Origin: Struthidea cinerea
Lineage: Eukaryota; Chordata; Aves; Passeriformes; Corcoracidae
Direction of reading: 5' to 3'
DNA: 64,000 nucleotides
Assembly (NCBI GenBank): GCA_013397865.1
Contig: VZTI01000412.1
Span: forward strand, 1,307,079 to 1,371,078
In this document: positions 1 to 12,800 of the stretch, piece after piece
Layout: every line of letters starts with the position of its first letter
How positions within the stretch are numbered: the first letter of the stretch is position 1
The notes under the pieces: model-generated
Databases searched by the model: none
The model's input: only the letters and a program-made list of their open reading frames with translations
What the model was told of the DNA's origin: nothing
Made by a program: the position numbers and the translations under genes

Positions 1-1153
1 TTTTAAAGATAATCTGGTTAAACAGCTACATCTTTCCTTCTTATGTTTTTGTTTCCACTATACACATGAAAATTAGCTTAGAGACTAAGCGGGCTAATTT
101 ACATTTTCAGGGATATGTTTTATCATTGTGTGCAGATAGGATTTGCAGTCTCTTTGCTGAATGCATTGTGTTACCAACCCACTCGCTTTTCTCTGCCCAA
201 AGAAAGAAAAAAAAGGACATTTGCATCATGTGAGCAGAGAATATAGCCCAGCTTTTTGCTGAAAGAAGAAAAGCCTCGAATTATCACCCCCTACCTAGTC
301 AAGCCAGGGAAAACTGAGGAATAATAGATGCCGGCAGCAAAATTCCCCCAACACTAATAAAATGGCAGGAGAAAGTACAAACTCTCATTTTTTGGTCACT
401 GCCTTTAAGACTGCACTCTTATGAAAGTGGCATGAATCCCACAAGAAAGAAACACAGCATAATTTTTTTTCCCCACAAGGGCAGGTAGTTGTAGGTGTAA
501 ATAAAAACGAGTCATTTGCTGAAGGGCTGTTGCCAATCTTGTCACTCGCAGTAGCAAGTGTATGAGAACTGTACTTGGTGCTTACCTTCAGGCCAAGCTT
601 TAAAAGCAGATCTGAGATCTGAAACAGCAAAGCACCAATGTATACTTACCACAGCTCGAGCAAAAAACAAAAACCTTAAGGAAGAGGATAAAACACAACA
701 AACCCTGTCTCAGTTTTTATGCCGCTCTCTTTACTTTTAAAGGGGAAGAATAAGGAAATGACCTCCAACTCCCCTAATTTAATAGCTATGACCAAGGAAT
801 GTGAAAAGGTTCAAACAGAAGGTACAAATGGATGCAAGTGTTGTTACCAGTTTTCAGCACTGTTTATCAAGGTGGGGGGGGGGTTCACCTTCTTTGACCT
901 TCCTTTTCTGATTAACAAACCTGTAGAAGCTGTTCCTGTTATTCTTGGCATCCCTTGCCAGGTTCAGTTCCAGCTCCACCTTGGCCTTCCTCACCCCCTC
1001 CCCCTACAAAACCACACTTTGTCCCTGTGCTCTTCCCAGGTCACCCGTCCTTGTTTCCACTGTGAATTTGCTTCTTTCCCTTCAGTTTGACCAGCAGGTC
1101 CCTACTCAGCCGTGCACGTACACACGTGTGTAAATGATCAAGCAAAATGCCTG

Positions 1154-1177
1154 CACACACACACACACACACACACA
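1154..1177 (+). repeat. (CA)12 microsatellite
   Basis: Twelve uninterrupted CA units. It lies just before a 36-base-period tandem duplication. Confidence 0.95.
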
Positions 1178-1188
1178 TCATAAACAGC

Positions 1189-1254
1189 AGCCTGTTTTAT
1201 GCTGAATTCACACAACAGGTCAGTAGCCTGATTTATGCTGAATTCACACAACAG
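1189..1254 (+). repeat. Two-copy tandem repeat, period 36
   Basis: The 30-base core (agcctgttttatgctgaatt and on to cacaacag) recurs 36 bases later with one change (gtttt to gattt). It probably arose by local slippage beside the CA microsatellite. Confidence 0.9.
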
Positions 1255-1547
1255 AACACAAGCGCTGGGAGAGCTGCATCTTCTGCAGAGGAGAGAAACT
1301 GAAAGAATAAGCAGTTTTCACCACGACTGTACACACATGCTAGACTAGCATAAAATTGCAATTCTATTTCACAGACATTTTGTAGCACAACTGTTCGGTC
1401 TTGTTCAACTTGCAGAAGTGGAAAACTCCTGCAGAAGAGTCAATCAAGCAACCAAGAGCAGCTGGGTGTTGGGAAAAAGAGAAGCCAGCTAGTCCAGGTG
1501 CTGACGGGAAGCTGAAACCTTTCCAGCCTTCACCTGGGTGTCACCAG

Positions 1548-1770
1548 ATCACAGAATCACAGACTGGTTTGGGTTGGAAGGGACCTTAAAGACCATCCAG
1601 TTTCAAATCCCTGGTCCCCCTAGACCAGATTTATCCAAGCCCCATTTAATCTGGCTTTGAACGCTTCCAGGGACAGGGGTTCTCTGGGCAACCTGTGTCA
1701 GGGCCTCACCACTTTGCAGTAAAGAATTCCTTCCTAATTTCTAATCTAAACCTGCCCTCTTTCATTTCAT
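1548..1770 (-). repeat. CR1 LINE fragment, 3' end
   Basis: The block begins with the duplicated CR1 terminal motif (atcacagaatcacag) and continues with ggtttgggttggaagggacc, a Thr-like 'aagaccatcc' segment, and the conserved run down to 'ttccttcctaatttctaatc'. These are the reverse complement of the avian CR1 3' untranslated region. The element is therefore on the minus strand and 5'-truncated near 1770. It is diverged and non-functional. Confidence 0.93.
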
Positions 1771-4700
1771 AGATCTTCACTGCAAACAAACAGCATCAAT
1801 GAGAATGTTGCAGCGCCCAGAAATCAATAATTTGTGTCATAGAGTTATGGGTGCGTATTTTTTAATCCTCCTTTCCACACATCTGCTACAAACCCCAGCA
1901 GTCTGCCTTTTTCTGCAAACTTTGCATTCAGTGGAGGATCTTGGGCTGACACCCACCCACAACTCCAGACACAAGCCATTAGGGCTATTTATTAAGTTTC
2001 ACATCTCAGTCAGTCACATTTCATGAGTTCTTACTGTAAGATTAATAAAATAATATTGGAAAGCAAGAGTTCCACCGTCATAATGATTTAGTACACACAC
2101 CGGAGATGGAAGTATAAATAATTAAACCTACCAATCTGAAAGACAAATCTGAAAAATCACTTCAACTGCCACCAAAAAGACAATTTCAAGTTCATTTAAC
2201 ACCTAATACCAAAAACACTGACAACAGTATAACACTGTATGAAAACACAAGAAATATTATTCATTCATGGAGTCTGATCTTGCATGTCAGATGCTGCATT
2301 TTAAATATCATTGAGCTATCTCAAACTGGCTCCCCCTGCATTGCTTTTTTTCCATTTTTGTAGTGAAATGAACTAACTTATCCACAAAACTTGTAAGTAA
2401 AAAGAAATTCCCACACGTAGCATTTAATTGACCAATTTTGTCTACTAGTCTTTCGACACAATCCACTTCCTAACTCCATTTGCTTTCCTGCTGTGAAAAT
2501 TCAAATAGACTAATAGGCTTCTCTATCTCTGCTAACAAGAGAGTTTTGTATTTAAGATCTTATTTAAATACAATTACTGTATCAGATTCCGTGCTTTTCA
2601 CTAGGTTATTCAATGTGTCCTTTGTAAAAAAAGTTACGTAGGCATTTCAAGTTTAAATAAAGGTTAGGGGCTAAGGCTGAAACAAGAAAATATTTTTGAA
2701 ACAGAATCATAATGAAATATTGACTGATAGAGGGGGAAAAAAGGCGTTGTTTAGACTCAAAAACTACTATATAGTTCACATTAAAGTCAAGAAAAAACAC
2801 CAACAAACGACTTTTCTAACAGAGATAACTTATGTTCCTGGGAACGTTTTGCCAGTTAAACTGGCAACACAGCATCAAACACAAATACATGAGGATACAC
2901 AAAAAAAGATAGCTGACCTAATTCCATAAGGTGCAATAGCTAAAACACCTGTCAATAAAATTTCAATTACTCACAAATATCAGCCACAATTCCTGTGACT
3001 GCAGGTGCAAGACTTACAGATACACTAAATTAATGTTAATGCTATTTCCAGCTATTTGTGCCTTGCTTCTCGCAGTACCAAAATGAATTTAAACCATATA
3101 TTTCAGGCAACACCCAAAATACAGTTTTCTAATTAGAGGGAAGTACTTTCAGTCCAGGGAAATAAACCCAGTATCCATAGGAGTACTAAGCAAAGGGAGG
3201 CAGGAGCTGCAGAGGGAGGGTGGAGGAGGACCTCAGAAGGGTGATGAATACTGGAACACAGCTACAATTTGTGATAACATTTAACCCTCTGCCCTCAATT
3301 TAGGCTCTCTAAGACATTAAATGAATACCAATATGTCAATAAAGCAGGACAAACACAAGCCCAGAGAGAACAACAAAACCCCTGCCCCTAACAGCATCCA
3401 TCCCTCTTTGTCTTCCAGATTACAGGAGAAGCCACAGAATCAGAAGTCTTTAATCCACCAGCGAGAGCTGCTGGGGAAGAGTTAAAGCAGCAGAGCCACC
3501 TGCACCTGCGGCAGCAGCTCATCTGCTCTCCCCACGCTGCAGCCCTGCAGGTCACTGCACTTCCAAAAAAAAAAAAACCTAAAAATAAAAATCTGTCTGC
3601 TAGCCAGTATCTGTCACCGCTGCAGCTGTATTACACAGCAGTTGGCACGGATAAAATAATTCCTTGTTAAGGAAGGATTTATGAAATATGCAGGACATTA
3701 ACTGAACATACACAGCTACTACTCGAGATTATAAATTCATTAACCGAGACACAATCACTGGGTAGAAAGCAGGCCAGAGAACCGATCCAGTTTCCCTTCA
3801 CTTTATGCAGAATTTCCACGATTTGAGACAAGTACAAAGACCATGATATCAGAATGGAATTCTCCGGTGAACGGAAATTAGGGGTGCAGTATCAATACAT
3901 AGAACAGAATCCAACACAGTAAAAAACTTCAGTTAAGTGTTGAACTGCCTTAACATCCCCAAGAGTACAATTGCTAACACCTCCAACATCCATTACAGTA
4001 ACCATTTGGCCGGCAAAACTCCCTAAGGAAGGGACAGTGCCAAATCTCTTCTTCCAAACATGACTATTCGAAGCTGCTGAAACATCTATCACGCCTCTGC
4101 CCAAATGCTGCTGTGAGACGTCCAGGTCTTCTCAAGAGCTTCTTTCATGCTGCCATAATCAAGTTTTAGTTTGATTTGTGATGCCGTGGCAGGCCATGTC
4201 TTAGCATCTTCTGCATGGATGGGTAAGAAATGAGGGAGCACCAGCAGTTGGCCACTGGACTTCAGGGACAGGGAGGAAAGCCACCTTTGTTTGATCCAGG
4301 GATCAGCTGAGAAGAGCCCAGCTGGAAAAAATCCCTCTCTTCCAGCCTGGACACCTGGAGTAAGACATGACAGCCCTTCCCAGTAAGGCTGAACATAGCT
4401 CCTGCTTGCAGCCACCAGTCCTGCAGGTACCTCTTATCCCTCCTTAATTAACAGCAGCGATTTGTTCCTCATCACTCCCAGACCTGCGCCGGGTTGGTTT
4501 TTTCGTTGTTCATCAATTTGGGGAGGTTTTTTCTTTTTTTTTTTCTTAAGAGCTGACTGCCCTGACATTGAAGGGCTACATTTTATTCTTCAGCTCCAAT
4601 TAAAGGCTGCCGAAATCCGTCATGGTCTCGCCTCCCTGCATGAGGAGTCAGCTCTTATCTCTCTGTGGGGGGAAGTGAAAATGGGCTCGGTTGCCTAGAA

Positions 4701-6507
4701 ACCTGAATGAGCACCTTCTAAGTGAAAAGCAACTTCTGGACTGTTAATTCGGGAATGGAGGGTCCAGGGAAGAGGACGGTGCCAGTCACTTTGCTCTCAA
4801 CATCCACAGGGTGACCCTTTCCTGGGGAGAACGAAAGGTAGATAAACACTGGCCAAAGACTGACAAGAGCCCAGGCTTTTTTAAACCAAGGAGTTGGAGA
4901 TGCTGCAGGCAGGGCATCAGTCTCTCCAGGTCAAGGCCACTCCTTCCTGCTGGGCCACAGGGGTTTGCACAGCCCACACCCACTAAGACTTGCTCATTCA
5001 TTTAATCTGGGTGCAGCACCACAGGTACCTGTTTGTTGGGAGAGAACCCAAAATTGAGCCAAAGGACACATCACTTATCTGGAAGTGGATATACAATAAC
5101 AACTCATTACATACAGTTTTGTCTATTTTGAAACACACATAGGTTTGTCTGCCCTCAATGAGAATTAATTACATCGCGCTTTATGCAGAGATCCAACCTA
5201 TTTTTAATTCAAGAAAAAAACTCTCCTCCTATCTATATCCCAGTATTTACTGTGTAGGTACTGAGTACGTTTTCTCTTAATTTACAAAGAAACCCCTGAT
5301 TAAGAGCCTTTGAGGAAAACTTGCTATGAAATTTAATATTAGATCTCAAATGTGTCCCCATCTGAAATGTTTTCATAAGTGAAAGCAAAATCTTCAAGAT
5401 ATTCCTATAAAGTTAACCCAAACTCATATACTGGCCATGCTGATACCTATGCAATAGAAGTAAAGAATGTCAAAAATACTGTTTTGAACTTTAGCTGAAT
5501 TTTGAGGCTACAAATATTAAAGGCTAAAACCAGGCAGTGCAAGGCAGTGAAGTACCAAGGCAGGGACCATGTCGATGAAGAGCATTTAAGGTAAGACCCT
5601 AACTCCTCCAGTAGCTATTGCCAAAATGGGTGGCATGAGGCATCATCAGAGTAAGCACCAGGTCTGACTGCAGTCCTCCATCAAATCTAAGTCAGTGCTT
5701 TGCCACAGCAATCCCAGTTCACCTGGGAAGCAGAAGGAGAGATACAAGAAGGGAAGCAAAGACCTGTTTCCAGCCCCTGCATCCAGCAATTGTGGATGAC
5801 TCCACTAAGACTTGATATTAAAATAAATATATTTAAGTCTAGAATCACTACAGACCTAGAATATTTGAATTTATTTTGGGGAAAAGCAAATAATTGGCCT
5901 CAGTTCACAAAGCTCTTGTGTCCCTCTGTAGTTTGGGGTTTTTTTTAATATCTTTCCCTATTTTGCACTGAAGATAAATACACAAAGGGTTCTATAGTAT
6001 TCAGATATTAGAGTAAGAGACCAAAACATAGCTAAGGTGAAAATCTCCCATCAGCACGAGAAGTTCCATCCTGCCTGCTCATCTACTTGTTGGTTTTTTT
6101 TCTTTTAAAATGTCTCTTTCTCCCTCCTCCCTTCCTCAAGTTACTTCCTTCTAGCATTTTTCTTGATACAACAGACTCAATAACATGCATGTAACTAAGG
6201 AAACCCACCTGGTTTTCCTCCCTTCCCTGGCCCCTAGTGTTGGAAACAAGATCTAACATCACATGCCACTAAATCACTGACCTCTGCCTTTTGGAGCTGA
6301 TGAAAGCTTAGATCATGGCAAACTCAGTCTGTGGTAATAACTGCTCCTAGGCCAAATATTTTATCTACCATTTATCCAGCAAGCACAGGGCAAGAATCCT
6401 GATATTAACCACTGCCATCAGCAAAGCAGACAAAATACAATAAAGCTTATAAGCACAGACCCCATTCCGATACTTATTTTGCATTCTGCTATCCCTGTCT
6501 TAAATTG

Positions 6508-6655
6508 GACTCAGAGCGGTTTGGGTTGGAAGAGACCTCGGAGATCATCTCGTTCTAACCTCTGCCAGGGGCAGGGACACCTTCCACCAGACCAGGTTGC
6601 TCCAAGCCCCTGGGGTGGCCTTGAACAGTTCCAGGGATGGAGCATCCACAACTCC
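6508..6655 (-). repeat. CR1 LINE fragment, 3' end
   Basis: The block shows ggtttgggttggaagagacc, then 'gagatcatctcgttctaacc', 'aggggcagggacaccttcca' and 'gaacagttccagggatgg', all standard landmarks of the CR1 3' region read backwards. It is 5'-truncated after about 150 bases. The terminal octamers on its left are mutated (gactcagagc), so it is older or more degraded than the copy at 1.5 kb. Confidence 0.9.
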
Positions 6656-8036
6656 AATTTATATCTGATTTAAAACGATCCTCCTGACATGCCAGGTCAT
6701 ATAGGGAAGACAGCAAGCTCTTCCCCAAGCCCTCACTCCATGTCCACGGGCAGAGACGAAACAAAACCCACAGCTCACTGCCTGGACTACATGTCCTCTA
6801 CACCCGTCTGCAGTGCGAAAAAATTCATACTTTCTCTTCCCTTCTTCCCTCCAACTTCTGAGGGCCATGAGAAAGAGCTGCTTAAAAAGAGCAGCACATC
6901 CCAGGCTTGCTCACAGGCTTCAAGTCCCAGCTGCAGGCAAGCAATTCCCACCCCGCTCCCCGGAGACGGCATTATCAGCGCCTCGCCAGCCAAGGTGGGG
7001 AGCACAAGGGAAGGGGACTGGGAAGGCAAGGAAGGAGAAATCAAATAAAAAATATCGCAGCAGCTGGTCAGTGAGACTCGATTTTCACGTCTAATCTCAG
7101 TTTGTGCAGTCAATGGGGGAGAAATGGCACAATTTGCATGACAACAGCCAAGGGAACTGAATAGTGGCAAATCAATTCTGCAAAAGAAGATAAAGCAGAA
7201 TATACCTAATATATTAGCAGCAAGGTAGAATTCAATTCCCATAATGTCTGATGATATTGATTAAAACTGACACTTTTTTGTTATTATTATTATTCCTCTG
7301 CCACTTAGGCCATGGAAACAACTGAGCCATATAACAATGCAGCTGTTTTACACAAATGGAAACACACTTGGCCACAGAAGAAAATAATGCGAAGTCCACA
7401 TCCATTAGGAGTAACAGCCCTAAAGAATATTAGGGCTGGCTATTTTAGCATGTTACAAAGGCACGAGCTCACTTAGGCTCGGGAGGGATTTGGTGACTTT
7501 AATTTATACCCAACAGGAGAGATGTAAATAGCATAGCTGAAAGGAAGCATTAGGTTTTATTTATGGATGAGTTTAAAATAATCAGCAAGCACAATATCTC
7601 TGACTTCCTTCCAACTTATTTAGAGATTTGACTATCAGTGTTGACTTGCTGTTGAATTCGAAATAACCTTCACAATCACTACTGGGTTGAATACAAAAAA
7701 TTTCCTGACAATGTACATTTGTCTATAGTTAAAACCAATTCTTTTTAACTCGCAAATCCTCCTTCCCCCTTTCTTGGTCACCAGTGTTATTATCTCAGTT
7801 AATAATCTCATTTTTAAAGATGCTGTTACAGCTGAATGAGAATTGCTGGTCTGACAAGAGAAGCACATTCAGTACATGAAAAAAGGAAGTGTACCTCCCA
7901 GTGATGCTGCTGCCTGCATTTAAGCAAAAGGAAAAAAAAGAAAAACTGCAAGTTTGGATGCTGAAAAGTCCACATTACTTCTGACTGAAGAATGTGCTAC
8001 AAAATTTATATTCAAGTTTAGAAAAATTCAGTATTT

Positions 8037-8060
8037 TGTGTGCGTGTGTGTGTGTGTGTT
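8037..8060 (+). repeat. (TG)n microsatellite
   Basis: About eleven TG units interrupted once by CG. Confidence 0.9.
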
Positions 8061-9720
8061 TTTGACTGCAGTGCATGCCATCATAGAGACTAGAGACAAA
8101 GACTGACGAAATCCTCAGCCAGTACTGCTGATGTCACTGATCTGTTCTGCATAGCACTTGAAAAGGACAGTAAACACAGCTGAATCTTGTCAATACCAAA
8201 ACTTTTGACTTTATTACCATCTAAAAGAGATACCCCCTCAGTCCCACCTTCCCCACTGCAGATTTAAAAGTGTTTCCCTGAAATACAGAGAAGAGCCAGA
8301 AGCTTCACTTAGTGCCTCCTTGAACACTAAACACTTCACAGGTCTACAGGCAGATCTTGTCCTTGGACTCCAAGACAGTGATCTGCCACTGTGATGTGCC
8401 AGGAAAGGCAGACTGCTGCAGCTCCTGGGCTTGAGGGTGTCCTAAGGGGGTGCTACAGGGAACCTGGAGAAGATGGGGGGCTCTCAGTGGCGTTTGCAGA
8501 GGAGCAGGGTCCCACTCCTGCCTTACAGTCACCAGGGGAACAGACAGGCACCACCCTGCCCTTGCACATCCTCCAAAATGCATCCTGGAAAACGCTGGGT
8601 TTGCTATCTGCTGTGCGTGCATCAAGGATTCCAGACACGCACGTGTCCAAACCTGCCCTATAATAACATTTCTTTCAACGGGCAGCAGCCTTACATTAAT
8701 ATATATTAGTTTCTGTAACTAACTCGAGTAGAGATGTAAGTGACATTTGCTCCCTGAAGTGAAATTATACATTTATATACATCCTATCTGTTTTCCCATC
8801 TCATTTTTTCACAACAGTTCAGCTGTCACACTCTCACTCCAGCATGAAAGGAAACAGATCTTCTGGGTTTAACAATGAGAGGGCAAAAAAAAAGCCCCAA
8901 GAACAAGCCAATGTCAGTAGCAGGGCACTGAGCCCAGTGTATGGATCAAAAAGTCCAGGCACAAGACTGTTTTGCACAAAATGGATTGTGCTTTTCCAGT
9001 TTGCTTTTGATGGTCCCTCACTCCTTCACTAAGTTATCCTGCAGAAAAACAGGTGGTAGCATACAAAGATTTTATCTTTTTTGTTCGTTTTAAAATTGAA
9101 AAATAGAAGGCCTAAATTTTGGGTAATACGCTAATGTAATTCTGTCACCCCACATCTACACTGATTTAAAAGCGGCTTGGAATATAGATTTCATAAAGTC
9201 TGATATTTCTGCTCTTTTGATCTTGGTTGTTGACTTTTTCTTCTTTAAATAAAAGCCCAGCACTGGGCTGCACTGGACAGGAGCATCCCACTACATCTCC
9301 ACCAAACAACTACAAATCCATAAGAGGAAACACAAAATACTACTAATTTCCTTTTGCACTCACATCAGCTGGAATAAATGAAAAACATGAAAAAACAACA
9401 CTTCTAATGTCATTAAAATATGGTGATGAGTAAACCAACCTGAACAAAGGGAATTAATTACTTGGATGACTTTTTGTGTTCACACAATCTGGATGAATAA
9501 TTTATAGGGAACATTTGTAAGTTACCAAGAATGGATTTTAGTTTATCCACAGTTTAGAGATAACACCAACACAGTTCCTATCTGAACTATTAAGAGTTCC
9601 AAAACTAGAAGTATTGATTATTACCAGCAACAAAAATTTAACCAAATGTGTTAATTCAGTCAGAACACCACATGAGTTTCTTTCCCCCCCTAGGCTGGAT
9701 GATCTCAGCTTTTAGAGTTT

Positions 9721-9861
9721 AGAGAATCACAGAATATTCTGAGGTGGAAAGGACCCAGCAGGAGCATTGAGTCCAACTCTTGAATGAGTGACACATCCGA
9801 GGGTCAAACCTGCATTCCCCAGCATTATTTAGCACCACGCGCTGACCAACTGAGGCAACCT
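9721..9861 (-). repeat. TguSINE1-like SINE: tRNA-Ile-derived head with CR1 tail
   Basis: Read on the minus strand, the right end is a decayed tRNA-Ile-like head. It has an A-box-like TTGCCTCAGTTGG (9846-9858), then GCGTGGTGCTAA around the anticodon arm, and a B-box-like GGTTTGACCCT (9800-9810). The left end is a CR1-type tail (gaatcacagaatattctgag followed by 'aaaggaccca'). This head-tail arrangement is that of the passerine TguSINE1 family, which borrows CR1 machinery through its tail. The copy is nearly full length but mutated. Confidence 0.8.
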
Positions 9862-12800
9862 CAGAAATCCCCCTCAATCTCTTCATCATCTGCAGAATCC
9901 AATTGCCCTTCCCTCTCGCACCCACCCTAAACTTCACCTACTCAGTCCATTTACACATTCTGCATCTTGTGCCCATCAACAGAGAGAATAACACCAGTTA
10001 TTTTCTCTTCCTTTTCTTCACTGGGGCAGCAAGGAAGGGGATGTAACTTGCAGAAGTTGCTGAGAAGAGTTTAAGACAACATAATACTGTGCTAACACCA
10101 GTTTTGCCTTTACTTTTGCCTTTCCTCGAAGTTAGCTACACCATTACCACTCCCTCTGCAGGGATCATATGCACCCCAGTCCCTGAGTCAGATCAGCTTT
10201 CTCACCCAGCTAATGAAAGAACTGGAAATTAACTGGAGAAAACTGGCTATATAATCGATCTGACTTAACTCTAAAGTCACTAAAGATCAAAGAGGGAAAG
10301 GTAAAACTCTTTGATCAGGTTTGCAAAAGGGGTAGGACTGTTCTGGCACACAGCAAGACATGGCTTTAGTAACTCACACCAGTGAGTAAACTGCACTGCC
10401 AGGTCTCAGCACAGCTTCGCTTTCCTCTGATCCTCCTGCAGCATTTTTTACTCTGCATCTAGTATGGTATGAACACAGTGTAACATAACCTCAAGCAAAA
10501 TGTATAATTTCATATGGTACAGATCCAAACATGAGTGATGAAATTTCTTCAAACCCTACTCCTGAAAAATATTCATGCCCTCGCCACCCTTTATTCTTAC
10601 CAAAGGCATAAGCATGTGATTGATTAAAATACGATGATTTCTGGATGAGTAATTAAGAATGCACATAATGAAGGTGCAAATAAAGGAAAATTTCTAATAA
10701 AGATCCAATTTTTTAAACTTTATATTCTTTTAATATTTGTTCAAATATATGCCCACTTCCGTCTGTGACATCTAAACTGATGACTCAAGAGTGGCTATTA
10801 AGGTACATCCCAGATTACTTCTGCAGCACCCAACCTCCTGTGAATTAGCAGGAATTTAAATTATTTTAAGTTTAAATGAGCGGAGGCACTGCAACACAAA
10901 TCCCATGGTTTGCAGGATGCTTTGTTGTCACAACTCATTTTATTACTGGTCTGTGAGCAGCAAACGGATCTTCCAAGAACTCAACTTTATGATTTCAAAA
11001 GCTGGTACTATACTTAGGCACTCAATTAAATGAGAATAATTCCCTTCTATTGTGATCAGCCAACCAAGATACTAATAGCAAGAACCATAAGAGACTTGAA
11101 AATTTCTTCATACATAGCATTTTAAAATATATACATACAACATATTAACATGCATGCCTCAACCTCTCATGAAGTATATCAAGAAGAACGGTTCAGATTA
11201 ACATGAAGCTACAGTTTCAAGTAGTATTACAGCTTATTTTAAAAAGTGCTTGTGAAAATTTACACATAATTAACTCATTTCAATCAGTTCTGCTCTTGGG
11301 TCTTAAATAGAACAGCTGTATTAATATATTGCCCCAAAGAGTTAAATTCTCACCAGATTAAAAAGAGTGCTGTTAAATCTCTTTCTGACAGAAGAAGGAA
11401 GAAAGAGTCAACTCCCTTGTAGCTAATGGAGTTACATTGGGGTAAATGAAAGTAAAATGAAGCCCATTTTCTTGTGTTTGTGCAGGTACAACAAAGTCTT
11501 CATCACCCCAACACCAGCAGAAAACATTCAAGTGCCTTGCTCCTGGGAAAATTAGATGTTTCCAGGAAAGCCAGGGAAATCTCCTGTAAATCAGTCTCCA
11601 AAGACAAAGAAGATTACAGCCATTAAATGAATGGGGCAGCAAGGGAAGCAAACCAATGCCAAATAATTCCAGACCACCATGACTCTTTTCATACCTTTGA
11701 TTTGTAAAATTAAGACATTTTTAGCAGGCAGGTATGAAGGAGGGACCAAAACCTGACTGACAGCTATTCCCCTCCCACCATGGCCCACTGGGAGACAGGG
11801 GCTGTGATGGCCCAGGGCGTTTAAAGAGGGCCCAGGGCCCTACTCCCATCCACTGCTCCGCACATTAAGGAGAACATCACCCTTGTTCAACAGCTCCAGA
11901 GTGCTTCGAGTAGCACAATCAACCACAGCACAGCAAAGGATGGACTTTGGAGAATATGGAGTTATGCAGCTGCTTCTTCCACTGCCTAGGTGACTTCATC
12001 AGATTTTCACAAAAACCTGTTCCAGATTCCTGCCCTTCTAGCCAGGGGAAACTCAATATATTCTGGAGAAATAATTCTGATCTGGCTAAAAAAAAAATCC
12101 ATTTACATCATTTAGTGACACTGGAACAGCTGACAAAGGGAGCTCTATGAGGTGGATGAGTTGATGTTTTACTGCAGCTGCAGCGAGCAGCAGGTTGGGG
12201 CTGTCTGCAGGGAAGAAAATACTGAGAAAAATCAGAGCAATAGACAGGAAGGAAAAAGTAACAGCTATCCTTAATAGATATCCTTCAGCATCAGTCAGGG
12301 ACTTACCTAGAAACACTCCTGCCAGATTAGTTACTGCAACACCCTGAGCCACCAGCTTCCAAAATGGTTGGTTCACTGAATACATTTACAATGAATAATA
12401 ATCAACTTCTCAGCTTCTTATGACTTGGTTTTTTATGCCTTAATCCTGTATCACAGGAATTCAAACACATTTTTACTGTTAACATGGCTTAGAAGTGAGG
12501 ATCACATGCAAACACGAAACAACGCAGACATAAGAAGTGATCCTGATGGCAGGTTTGAGTAGGTGAAATATTAGTAAGTGATACCACTGACAAGTGCAAA
12601 GGTATTCTATTATACTTCTGGGCTCCTTCTTTCCCACTGGAAGCTCTAATGAAAACTGATTTTTTTGTTTAGTTTTTTTGTTTTAAACCTCACAATACAA
12701 GAAACCACACTTCCAAAGTCTTCCCTCAATTCAGATGCATTGTACTAGTTCCCCTTTTAAAATCTAAGTGCCTTTACGGTTCTGGCTGAGCTTATTTTAT

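Larger units (their letters stand above)
1..9720. other. Non-coding stretch
   Basis: Apart from the CR1 copies and simple repeats listed, I see no gene. Open frames here are short or overlap on both strands. A 33-nt splice-bordered block on the minus strand near 577-610 (ISDLLLKLGLK) and a possible plus-strand block near 5539-5590 ending AAG|gtaaga (with VKYQGRDHVDEEHL) are noted but too short to call. Confidence 0.6.

Noticed and set aside
6787..7242. 151-codon minus-strand open frame
   Set aside because: Overlaps long frames on the opposite strand in a GC-richer patch, where stops are rare. No family or splice evidence.
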